Source: Trissonchulus latispiculum
Taxonomy: Eukaryota > Nematoda > Enoplea > Enoplida > Ironidae
DNA: 64,000 bases
Direction of reading: 5' to 3'
NCBI GenBank assembly: GCA_030248195.1
Contig: JASAND010021477.1
Coordinates: 1 to 64,000 of the forward strand
The translations under genes and the position numbers were made by a program. The notes under the pieces are model-generated. The model was not told where the DNA came from, did no database searches, and saw nothing but the letters and a program-made list of their open reading frames with translations. Within the stretch, counting starts at the first letter, position 1. Every line of letters starts with the position of its first letter. This document shows, piece by piece, positions 56,160-64,000 of the stretch.

Positions 56160-56453
56160 TTGTTGTTGTTCCTTCTTATTGGGTTGTCAATTTCTGTCAC
56201 TTTACTACTCATTTCTATTTCGTCACTTGCACCGGTGACAATTATTTTTCCAGTGTGAAATATGATACATACCACTGTTTCTTTAGACAAACTTTAAGGC
56301 CTGCGTATTCTGGTTCCAACACTATATGATGCGTTACTTTAAGTTCTTCCGCAATACTACATGAGTTGAGATTAGACTGCACATCCATCAACGCAACTAC
56401 ATTACCCACACGAACACTGTTGTCTGCTCTCCGGACGTATCAATTTCTTTCAT
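56129..56453 (-). pseudogene. TBP-like (TATA-binding fold) protein, frameshifted
   Basis: Three frames on the minus strand carry consecutive parts of one TBP repeat. The first starts at ATG 56453 (MKEIDTSGEQ). The second has VGNVVALMDVQSNLN and VLEPEYAGLKVCLKK, matching the N-V-V/L motif and the EPEY.GL turn of TBP. The third has IIFHTGKIIVTGASDEIE, the F.SGK...TGA signature. TBP nucleates transcription at promoters; only one repeat is seen here, roughly half a normal core. The last frame overlaps the start of the penton-like gene by about 30 nt. The gene diverges from the JmjC gene with starts about 10 nt apart. Confidence 0.65.
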
Positions 56454-56463
56454 CACATTCCAA

Positions 56464-57117
56464 GTGATGAGAAAAATTGAAACTGAGGAGAGGGGTCAAT
56501 GCCTACTGACCTGCGAGGAGAAAGAAAAGCAGACAAAGGATGTGAAAGCTGCCAGTACCTTCTTTCGTAAGAGCAATCGCCGTCGATACACCCCTCGCAA
56601 TATCTGGGATCACCTCGTTGGTGAGCATCGGTATGGGTTCATGTCACATCATGTAGCTCCTGACGGTACATGGAAGGTTAAACCTTACGTGGACCTTCAG
56701 CAGCTATCTGATGTCATGAGAGGGGGTCGTGGCGGGTTCGAGGGGATTCTAACCCCTGGACTTACCGCTCAAACTCAAACCGGGACCGCTATGCATACCG
56801 AGGATTTCCATCTCCCATCCACCAATGTTTGTTACATGGGAACCAAGGTATGGGTAGGTGTATCCCGGTCTGAACTTGGGAAGCTACTGGTGCTCATCAA
56901 CGGGGTCCCCGGCGTGGAGTGTCCGATGGAGGCATTGCGGCGAAAGTATTTAAATTTTCACCCGGGGTACTTGCGGTCTTGGGGTGTTGAGGTTCACATG
57001 CTTGTTCAGGGACCTGGTGACATCGTCATAACTCCACCATTGACAAGTCACCAGGTTGCTAACTTGGACCTTGGCATTTCTGAGGCCGTAAATTTTTTTC
57101 TCTCCTCATTACCTTGA
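56464..57117 (+). CDS. JmjC-domain oxygenase (histone demethylase-like)
   Basis: 217 codons. The Fe(II) ligands HTE (His111, Glu113) and His196 are all present. Asn121 and Lys128 sit at the spacing of the 2-oxoglutarate contacts in KDM4-type enzymes (HxED....N......K.W), and ISEAVNFF closes the domain. JmjC enzymes remove methyl groups from histone lysines using 2-oxoglutarate and O2. No JmjN precedes it, and the N-terminal 60 residues are unrelated and basic. The frame stops just after the domain in a seven-T run near 57090. A one-base change there would join it to the zinc fingers downstream, so this is probably the N-terminal half of one gene. It is the only plus-strand gene of the element. 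Confidence 0.8.
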   Translation: MMRKIETEERGQCLLTCEEKEKQTKDVKAASTFFRKSNRRRYTPRNIWDHLVGEHRYGFMSHHVAPDGTWKVKPYVDLQQLSDVMRGGRGGFEGILTPGLTAQTQTGTAMHTEDFHLPSTNVCYMGTKVWVGVSRSELGKLLVLINGVPGVECPMEALRRKYLNFHPGYLRSWGVEVHMLVQGPGDIVITPPLTSHQVANLDLGISEAVNFFLSSLP

Positions 57118-57763
57118 AAATTTCAAAACGTTTTCGTCCCTTCACCTCAACTGCATTGAAAAGGGTCATGCGCTTGTAGGAGAGGAAGGAATTTCTTTTC
57201 CGCTATATCAAGCCAACTTGACCAGGGAGGCGTTTTTGAAGCTGGAGGAACCGACTCCGACTCCCGAGCCAATGCCTAACCATGAGCCCTTGGCTGATCC
57301 CGAGCCAGTCTCCGACCCCTTACCCAAACGACGTTGTTTCCCTTGCCTCTATTCCAGCTGTACACAGGCTTACACTGCCAAAAGGAATCTTCAACGCCAT
57401 CAAGAAATGAAGGAGCATTTCGTTGACTCCTCCAAAGTCCCTGAGCCTGCCATTTGTCCCAAGTGTCCTAGGACATTCAAGTCCAACTACCAATTGTATG
57501 AGCATGTCCGAAATGCTCATGCATTACTTGAGTGCCCAGACTGCCGGAAACGGTTCAGCACTCGTGGCGGGCTACGGGACCACAGAGTGAATAAGAAGTT
57601 AACCAATAGGATAATTTGGCATACAATACACAGTTACCAACATGTTTGTTACGCTGTCAACAACATATTTAGTATTAGGGCGTTGCTGTTGTGCCCATTC
57701 AAGTACATCCATTCCGTTAATATCATCAATGAGTTTAGTCAAGTCTTTTCTATTGCCAATTAG
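57118..57763 (+). pseudogene. C2H2 zinc-finger part of the JmjC gene, separated by a frameshift
   Basis: The frame that becomes open just before the JmjC stop continues with a linker rich in Pro-Glu (PTPTPEPMPNHEP) and then finger-like units: CLYSSCTQAYTAKRNLQRH, CPKCPRTFKSNYQLYEH and CPDCRKRFSTRGGLRDH. The last finger lacks its final His. Beyond about 57600 the frame only shadows an antisense gene. JmjC plus C2H2 fingers is the arrangement of a DNA-targeted demethylase. Whether the break is mutation or sequencing error in the T-run is undecided. Confidence 0.7.
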
Positions 57764-57826
57764 CCTGGGCATCTCGAATAGGTTCGTTTTGTTGCTTGCG
57801 TAGTAGTATATCTGTTCGTCAGTCAT
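57599..57826 (-). CDS. unknown 75-codon protein coupled to the zinc-finger gene
   Basis: The frame begins MTDEQIYYYASNK with an ATGA overlap on the stop of the zinc-finger gene and ends at 57599. No domain is recognised. It is antisense to the tail of the plus-strand zinc-finger frame. The tight ATGA junction suggests either an independent protein or, with a frameshift, the C-terminal end of the zinc-finger protein. Confidence 0.4.
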   Translation of the reverse strand: MTDEQIYYYASNKTNLFEMPRLIGNRKDLTKLIDDINGMDVLEWAQQQRPNTKYVVDSVTNMLVTVYCMPNYPIG

Positions 57827-58472
57827 TCTTTCTCGAAGGATGAATCCGAATGATATGTTCCATTTGGCCTTGTATTGCTTGTATTGTAGATATCATCCTG
57901 AGTCGGTGGTTCAATGGGATCTTCAGGAAGTGATTCAGTGTTAGTCGGAGTTTCTTGGACTTTTGGTGGTTGTTGTTGTGGAGGCTGAGTTGATCGCTGT
58001 TCGGATGATTGATCTGGAGGTGGTTGCGATATCGGTTCACATGTGTGTTCCGTGAGGTAGGCTTTTCTTAGGAAGGTACTCCCACATTGATCGCAGCGAT
58101 AAGTATCTGGTTCGCCATGTTGTTCTTTCTTGTGTCGGTTCAAGCTCTTCAACTGCGTGAATGTCTGGTTGCATTCGGGGCACATGTGATTATTCGTATT
58201 GGGAAATAGGGTACGATAGTCCATTCGATGCTTCTTTCGTAGGTGTCTCTGCAGGTTGTATCGCAATGTGAATTGTTGCTGACACAGAGGACACACGGAA
58301 TCATGTTGGTTGTTCTCTAAAATTAAAATAGGTTAGATTAGTAACAGATTTTTCTATGATTCCATCTAAATACATTAAATTCAATACATTCACAGCGCAT
58401 TTAACTTTCGCTTTCACACACTTTCGCATTTAACATAAAGGCAAACATACCAGTTGCGCCTTGTGTTGACAT
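57823..58472 (-). CDS. spliced C2H2 zinc-finger protein
   Basis: A 22-nt first exon (58472-58451, MSTQGAT) ends at donor GTATGT. A 134-nt intron (58450-58317) ends TTTTAATTTTAG, and exon 2 (58316-57823) continues in frame. Three fingers follow: CPLCQQQFTLRYNLQRH, CPECNQTFTQLKSLNRH and CDQCGSTFLRKAYLTEH. The C-terminal third is Gln/Pro/Ser-rich and low in complexity. Such proteins usually bind DNA, and it may regulate the element or host chromatin. The intron shows adaptation to expression in a eukaryotic nucleus. It lies next to the right inverted repeat. Confidence 0.75.
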
Positions 58473-58571
58473 CTTGACTGGATTTCTGGTATATTTCACA
58501 ACTTACAAATTCAGCCAAAAGGTTGTTAGATCAATTAATTTTGCAGCATAAACAGTATAGGTTTCATAAAG

Positions 58572-58849
58572 TGGATCAAAATAGTCACCCAAAAGTGGGA
58601 TTAAAATAGTCACCCAAAAATAGGGATCAAAACAGTCACCCAAAAATTCTGCCCATCACATGGATGACCTTTCACAACTAGTTAGTCACCTAAATATGAT
58701 AACTAATTAGTACCCAATAATGAGATTAAAACTGTCACCCAAAAGTGAGATTAAAATAGTCACCCAAAAATAGGGAAGGAAATCGGCACCCAAAATCGGG
58801 ATTAAAAACGTCACCCAAACAGCCCCCAATTGATGTCTCTATTACTACT
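58572..58849 (-). repeat. right inverted repeat of the Maverick
   Basis: 278 bp inverted relative to 48264 onward, made of GTCACCCAAAA-type units with the outer 220 bp closely matching the left end. It ends GAGACATCAATTGG... in reverse, with terminal ACT next to the duplication. Confidence 0.9.
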
Positions 58850-58855
58850 AGTATG
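58850..58855. repeat. right target-site duplication AGTATG
   Basis: Identical to 48258-48263. Confidence 0.9.
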
Positions 58856-58875
58856 ATATCGGCTCAGATTAGGAG

Positions 58876-59036
58876 GCAGCCAGGGGTCGCCCTTAGACCA
58901 CATTGGTAATTTGATTTGAGGACCCGGTCTGCAATTTCTCGGATTTCGTGGCCTCGAATTTCCAGGTATTGCAGGAAGGGTACTCAAATCAAAGTATCAT
59001 TGTGGTCTAAGGGCGGATCCCCGGCTGCCTCCTAAC
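58876..59036. mobile_element. short MITE hairpin beside the Maverick
   Basis: TTAGGAGGCAGCC at the left is mirrored by GGCTGCCTCCTAA at the right, with arms of about 50 bp including TTAGACCACA and TGTGGTCTAA. The Maverick inserted about 20 bp outside it. Superfamily unassigned; TTA/TAA ends would fit PIF/Harbinger. Confidence 0.65.
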
Positions 59037-59089
59037 CCGGTGTTCCTTCAGTATCTCTTTTCACTGAAGTATCCGCACGACTAACTTTT

Positions 59090-59500
59090 GATATTTCTGA
59101 TAGCTCATGACCATATTAACAACAGCTTTTTAAACCACCACGATTCATTCAAAGGACAGGTCTAAATCCGCACATGTTTGAAAGGCTTAAAATACGTGAT
59201 TAGTTATCTTTGCCAAATCACTTTCCCTCAGTGTAACTTTTGACAGACAAAACCGTACTGCAAGATTCTTATATTTTTGATAGCCGGTGACCTGGCTGAC
59301 AGCAGCTTTTTAAACGAACACAATTCATATAAAAAGACAGGTTTAAAACTGCACATGTCTGATAAGGCCAGAATGCACGATAAATTACCGTTGTTGGGTC
59401 ACTTTCCTTCGGTATAATTTTTGACCGAAAGGTTAATATCACCGAATTCAAATATTTTCTGATAGCTAACAATCTTCTATACAACAGCTTTTTGAATGAG
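59090..59500. repeat. tandem repeat of about 181 bp, 2-3 copies
   Basis: TGATAGC followed by ACAGCTTTTTAAA-type words recurs at about 59098, 59279 and 59460. The word CACTTTCC(C/T)TC recurs between them. The copies are well diverged. Confidence 0.7.
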
Positions 59501-59689
59501 CCCTATTCCATGACAGTAGCTACCGTAGCGTTGAATTATTTGTAGCATACTAGCGATAGGCACCAAGCGATTGTGCAAGAACATCCCTTTTTATACTATT
59601 TTCTAAGACTCTTTTTGAAGAACACTAAACCAGATTCCGAAAGCTACAGAATGCAATTCTAAATTCCTTATTTTTTCATTTTCGTTACA

Positions 59690-59768
59690 TATGTTTTGCT
59701 CATCAGCGGAATATTCCCCTTTTAGGGGTAAACATATGTTTTGCACAACAGCGGAATATTCCCCTAAT
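59690..59768. repeat. short direct duplication
   Basis: CATATGTTTTGC(T/A)CA(T/A)CAGCGGAATATTCCCCT occurs twice, about 44 bp apart, each copy containing the palindrome GGAATATTCC. Confidence 0.8.
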
Positions 59769-59983
59769 CTTGTTGGATTTTCCTCATACCTAGGAACCAG
59801 GGAGCGTTGGATCTTTGAAGGTGTTGGAGTAATTGAGAATGCCATACCCTAAAATATATGACATACAAGACAACACATTGTACATGGTATTCGCAATTTA
59901 ACTAAATTGCACCATTCTAGTCATTAGAAAATCCTTTTATACAATTATTATGTGAATAATAAATAAGTGATAAAAATTTTCAG

Positions 59984-60045
59984 TGGATGCACCGACACAC
60001 TACTGGAATTGTTTGGACCTTGACACAGTTTCCAATTACCCCCTG
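59984..60045 (+). CDS. DEG/ENaC channel gene, candidate 5' exon
   Basis: A 62-nt open stretch lies between AATTTTCAG and GTAAGT. It contains an ATG at codon 2 (MHRHTTGIVWTLTQFPITP) and its phase fits the next exon across a 66-nt intron (60046-60111). It could be the initiating exon. Evidence is limited to splice sites and phase. Confidence 0.45.
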
Positions 60046-60111
60046 GTAAGTTTTGTGGCTATTTACAGAAATGATTACACATTTCGAATGCTACGATGTG
60101 TCATGTTATAG

Positions 60112-60387
60112 GTACTGGTATCCGCGTTGCTACGAAATGGATTGGCTTCGGACAGTTCAAGAAATTGGCGATCGTACAACTATACACGGATTGCAAGAAG
60201 TGTGTAAACTTAGAGGACTGAATTCCATCGTTTGGGTTTGCCTTCTTTCTGTGAGTATAATCATTGCCATGTATTCATCCAAGGATATAATACAGACATT
60301 TACTGGACAAGCTACCAGAGTAGACATTCACACCTCAAAGAATGACGTCCTGCGACTACCTGACGTAGTCGTGTGCCCACATGCAAG
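60112..60387 (+). CDS. DEG/ENaC channel gene, exon with TM1
   Basis: 276 nt between TTATAG and GTTAGT, phase 2 to 2. TTIHGLQEV carries the conserved cytoplasmic HG motif that controls gating in DEG/ENaC channels. SIVWVCLLSVSIIIAMYSS is the first membrane segment. LRLPDVVVCPHA corresponds to the conserved FP.VT.CN block just outside the membrane. These channels are trimeric, sodium-selective and amiloride-sensitive, serving as acid, mechano- or peptide-gated receptors. Which subtype is not clear. Confidence 0.85.
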
Positions 60388-61470
60388 GTTAGTTTTGCAA
60401 TAATATTTGATATTTTGTACTGTAAAGGGATATTGCAAGTCACAGAATTGCTTGCTTTCAAAAACGTTGCTCATCTCTCTATTTTCGATAGAACTGCGTA
60501 AGCCTCGGAAGAGCTACAAATAGCTTTTCTGGAACAGCCTTTACAGATACTTCTGGGACTAGTAATGGCTGATTTCTGGAACCGTTTCTCCAACATACAT
60601 ACATACAAACCAAAAGAGTGAGTAGAATGGTTGCTGGGTTCGATTCCCGCACCATAATTTGCACTAATGGGTTTGAACCCATTTGATTCAGGTCAAACGA
60701 AGCCGCTGCCTGCCGAAATCAGTAGATTCTTCTATGCGACTTTCAAATTGGATAGGTATTAGATATTGTATTAGTGGAATCAATTGTGATTGGATTGAAT
60801 CAGAACCTGTCATAGTTTGGGCAATAGTTTGAAGGTACATTGGCAGTTGTCAGCACTGGGTAGCAGTTTGAGGCAGAGACAGACGGTATGGGGATGATTA
60901 TTTGGGAATCCTTAGAACCAATATCTGTGTTCATGCTGAAAGTGAGTGTGAAAATAGCCGACTTTGCTTGATTTTATATTGGAACTGATATTCAATTGAA
61001 ATTCAGTTTTGTGAATATATCTTTTCTGTTTACTGGGGGTGGGTATTCCCGGCTTAGGTCATTAACCTTTGCTAACTAAGACGAAGACTACTTAGAAGAA
61101 AAAAATAGAGTTTAATCTAAATTGAACCACAATTTGTGTGTTATAAGCTTAATCGTATATCCCCCGGATATACGCCAACGGACTAACTAACGTATTTAGC
61201 TAATTGACAATTAGTGGAAGCCTAGCTTCGTACACACTAGGACAATTGAAATCAAATTAAATATTTAGAAATGCACTTAGCGTAGCCACCATTTCACAGA
61301 TAGCTAATCTGTTAACAAAAACTTAATCTCACCCACTTAAATTTCACTGACACTTCTTGAAACAGGTGGGAGAGTCTGCAATTCCGTCCTATATTGATAG
61401 CTTTGTAGGATTAAGCTGTGCCCTTTACACCGTAGTGGAAATAGGATTGTTCGTTAGGTTCACCTCAAGC

Positions 61471-61697
61471 TAGTGTTTCAGTTTCAGTCGGTAATCCCAG
61501 ATAGTTTTAGTTTCAGTTTCAGTTTCAATAGGGAACGCAAATTAGCTTCAGTTTCAGCTTTAGTTTCAGGCAGAGTTTCAGTTTCAGCTCATTCAGAAAA
61601 GTGCAGTTTCTAGCATTCAGAAATCATATAAAGCATCCAGAAACTGAAACCTACAACCTGAAGCCCAGTTTCAGTTTCAGTGCTTGAAAAATCACTA
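61471..61697. mobile_element. 227-bp hAT MITE with TTTCAG core
   Basis: The ends TAGTGTTTCAGTTTCAG and GAAAAATCACTA are inverted. The 8-bp duplication CCTCAAGC is perfect (61463-61470 and 61698-61705). It belongs to the same family as 9700-10195. Confidence 0.9.
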
Positions 61698-62122
61698 CCT
61701 CAAGCACACACGCATCACCATTTTATCAGCACCATTACAAGCTTTCATTGGTTGTACACAATTCGGCGTTTGGGAACGAACTTCAAGATTTGTAATAGTT
61801 GAAGCATTTGCCAATGTTGAAGACACACTTAATATTGAATCTTATTATAGTCATAACTGCGGTCGGGTCCAAAACAAGAAATCAAAATTGTCAGTGGAAC
61901 CGAACTTTAGCAAGATTTTGTTCACTGCGATCCCTGGCACTGACAAAAATTCATAAAATCGAATATTTCCAATTTGCAAGGGGACCAGGAGGATACACCC
62001 ACCCCCAAGCGTTTCTAAATTCGGAATAAAATTAGATGCAAATGTATTCACGATACGTTTTATGCTCAGGCATACTCAGTCATTGCTAAAAAATCTGGAA
62101 CAATGTTTCTAATTATAGTACG

Positions 62123-62126
<4 letters not shown>

Positions 62127-62181
<55 letters not shown>
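62127..62181. repeat. (AT)n microsatellite
   Basis: An uninterrupted AT tract directly next to the left end of the following foldback. Confidence 0.95.
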
Positions 62182-62184
<3 letters not shown>

Positions 62185-63236
62185 AATCGTGAGGAACTCG
62201 GGATTTCGAAAATCGGAAATACCCGGAAATCGTGGTTTCATTTAAGGTAAATCTAGAATTTTTAGTTTTTCTCCAGTTTTTATCGCAATCAAAATTTGCT
62301 TCAGCGCTCGAATAGAGCTGGTCCCGCTGCATATTTCTGATCCTACCAGTTGTTTACGAAAACGCACCCAATTTCCGGAATTCTGGGTTTTCAAAATTTC
62401 CGGATTTTAAAGATTTTCTTCAATTCCCATAAGATGGGTGTCATTCGAAAGCTCTTATGAAAGAAATGAAATTCGAAAGCTCGCGGGGCGAAAAAATTTT
62501 GCGGGTATCTTGCGGGTATCACTTGTCTGCGGACCGCGGGCCGCGGGGTGGGGCGGGGCGGGTACCCTTCTGCGGGCCGCGGGTCGGGGCGGGTAGCAAA
62601 AGTCCGGCCCGCGACCAACTCTGCCTCACAATATGGGTATCATTTGAAAGTAATTATTGAGCTGAGCAAGTTTTCTAATAGAACCAACTCTCAGAAATAA
62701 GCCCAGTTCAAGAAATTCACGAAAAACTTCCAAGCCAGAGTGAAATCCGGAATTCGCGAATTCCGGGAATAAGGTGCATTGTCAGAAATGGGTTCAATTA
62801 CATGATTTGTTGAGCTCATTAAGAGCTTTCGAATGATACCCATATTGCGGGGTATTGGAGAAAATTTTCAAAATCCAGAAAATCCGGTTTTTGCGAATTC
62901 CGGAAAGCAAGTGCACTTTCAAGAGTTCATTCTATTACAAAAGTTGTTCAGCTCGATAAGGGGTTTCGAATGATACCCATCTTGTCGGTATTGGAAAAAT
63001 GTTTAAAAATCCGGAAATTTTGAAAACCCGGAATTCCGGAAATTGGGTGCATTTTTCTGAAAAACTGGCAACATCAAAAAATATGCAGCGGGACCAACTC
63101 TATTTTATTGTGGAAACGAAATTTTGATTCCGATAAAAATTGAGCGAAAAACTAAAAATTTTAAATTTCCGTGAATGACATCCGGAATTCCGGATTTTCC
63201 AGGTTTTCGAAATCTCGAGTTCCTGAGAATTCTAAA
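62182..63236. repeat. 1.05-kb foldback with CCGGAATTCCGG words
   Basis: The left arm (about 62182-62420) and right arm (about 63010-63236) are inverted, sharing ATATGCAGCGGGACCA and its complement and CCCAATTTCCGGAATTC. The centre carries repeated TCGAATGATACCCAT words and a GGGGCGGG block at 62525-62610 that may be a later insertion. Confidence 0.7.
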
Positions 63237-63387
63237 AATATACATTGTTGGGGGTTTACTCCAAAGGTTTATCTGCTCTAAACGACCAACGTTTGTACAC
63301 ACATTTTTTGGCCGTACTATAGTTGAAACTTGAAAGCATAGCTTGGGACTGAAATGGTAGTGTTATTTATAATCATTGCTTTTTCAG

Positions 63388-63785
63388 ATTCAACACAATA
63401 AAGTTAAAGGAGACTGCAAAGCATGCCGGGATTATCACTGATAGTGATTTTCAATACCTCTCTGTTTCCATAGCTGGCGCCTTTGTATCGTCACACGCCT
63501 TTCCCTACATGAACTTAAGAGAGAGCGTTGAAACCCACATATTCGGAACTGTTAATATAATGGACAGGTTGGACGACTATTTATTGAAATCAAATAAATC
63601 CTTACTGGAGTTTCTCTGGCCTGCAAGGTACAGATGTGAAGACATCGTTTCTGCCTGCAGCATAGACGGCAGGCGCATCCAGAACAACTCCATCTGCTGT
63701 GCCCAGTCAACTTGGCATGTGCTGCACTGCGTCTATGGCATTGTTCTGAGAGGAAGCCTACAGACCAGTGTGCAGGAATCTGCAG
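63388..63785 (+). CDS. DEG/ENaC channel gene, extracellular-domain exon
   Basis: 398 nt between CTTTTTCAG and GTAAAA, phase 2 to 1. Its first base completes the Arg codon begun in the previous exon, giving CPHARFNTIKL, the conserved continuation of the post-TM1 block. Later RCEDIVSACSIDGRRI and NNSICCAQSTWHVLHCVYGI supply the cysteines expected in the finger and palm region of the extracellular domain. The remaining exons, including TM2, lie beyond the window. Confidence 0.85.
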
Positions 63786-64000
63786 GTAAAACTAGTTGAG
63801 CAAGTCGGGAACCTCGGTGTGAGACAAGCTGCTGTCGTTGTACCTACACAAATAGATGTGTTGTGTGTGTGTCTCTACAGAATTTTCAATCTTGCTAATG
63901 TTACGGAAAACTGCATGAATCACGTTTCAGCTTAGTTTCATCAACAGTTAATTATACCGTATCGTACACCGACACCGTACCCTTGCTAGTGCAATTGGCG
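63786..64000 (+). other. start of the next DEG/ENaC intron
   Basis: Non-coding sequence after the donor GTAAAA; no further exon before the window ends. Confidence 0.6.

Larger units (their letters stand above)
48264..58849. mobile_element. Maverick/Polinton (adintovirus-like) element, 10.6 kb
   Basis: The ends AGTAGTAATAGAGACATC and its complement start with AG, as Maverick termini do. They are flanked by a perfect AGTATG duplication. The interior, mostly on the minus strand, encodes the virion set of this virus/transposon group: hexon-type capsid, penton-like protein, packaging ATPase, basic core protein and two small conserved proteins. Protein-primed polymerase B, retroviral-type integrase and adenain-type protease, all expected in a complete 15-20 kb element, were not seen. 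In addition there is cargo: NADAR, YqaJ nuclease, two toxin-like RNases, TBP-like, JmjC and zinc-finger genes. Capsid frames are intact while several cargo genes have frameshifts. It reads as a deleted, capsid-bearing derivative that would need helper functions for movement. Confidence 0.92.
60388..63387 (+). other. 3-kb intron of the DEG/ENaC gene
   Basis: No further exon is seen. It contains a hAT MITE (61471-61697), an AT microsatellite (62127-62181) and a foldback (62182-63236). A T-arm-like word GGGTTCGATTCCCGCACCA near 60635 is probably a tRNA-derived repeat fragment. Confidence 0.6.

Noticed and set aside
48264..58849. Bacterial or free viral contamination of the assembly
   Set aside because: The element has inverted repeats, an exact 6-bp duplication of flanking host DNA and an intron-containing gene, so it is integrated.
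60615..60665. tRNA gene
   Set aside because: Only a T-arm-like segment is present; no D arm or anticodon arm could be drawn.

Overview
The window is AT-rich genomic DNA of an invertebrate animal; the phylum cannot be told from sequence alone. The evidence is spliced protein-coding exons with GT/AG borders and matching phases, a DEG/ENaC channel gene (an animal-specific family), tRNA-derived SINEs, a LINE, many hAT-type MITEs with exact 8-bp target duplications, and one complete Maverick/Polinton element. Little of the window is host coding sequence; most is intron or intergenic DNA built from nested transposons and foldback repeats.

Region 1 (1-20 kb, + strand). Position 2046 begins the last exon of an RNase H-like gene whose body lies upstream of the window. 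From 10.8 to 19.7 kb lies a second RNase H-like gene with three consecutive cassettes. Each cassette has three exons (A, B, C) with the same phase pattern, so all nine can be joined in frame. Catalytic positions are lost in a different combination in each cassette, which suggests a non-enzymatic RNase H fold. The introns carry at least three hAT MITEs or fragments, a TIR element and several foldbacks.

Region 2 (20-48 kb) is almost gene-free. It holds two large non-autonomous hAT elements (one containing a nested hAT), a 4.2-kb element with TA duplication, two copies of a 1-kb TIR repeat, palindromic MITEs with 7-bp duplications, a 69-bp minisatellite of about 1.2 kb, an uninterrupted (TG)n tract of about 345 bp beside a foldback, and a truncated LINE with ORF1 and the start of its endonuclease. 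A possible terminal exon of an unknown cysteine-containing protein lies at 39.8 kb.

Region 3 (48264-58849) is a Maverick/Polinton (adintovirus-like) element with long inverted repeats, 5'-AG termini and a perfect 6-bp duplication AGTATG. Its virion module is intact: hexon-type capsid protein, penton-like protein, packaging ATPase, basic core protein and two conserved small proteins. No DNA polymerase B, integrase or protease was seen. In their place is unusual cargo: a NADAR protein, a broken YqaJ-type exonuclease, two tandem proteins resembling bacterial polymorphic-toxin RNases, a JmjC oxygenase joined (through one frameshift) to zinc fingers, a spliced zinc-finger gene, and a frameshifted TBP-like protein. 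This is the most interesting part of the window.

Region 4 (59.9-64 kb, + strand) contains the first three recognisable exons of a DEG/ENaC sodium-channel-type gene running off the right edge, with a 3-kb intron filled by a hAT MITE and a foldback.
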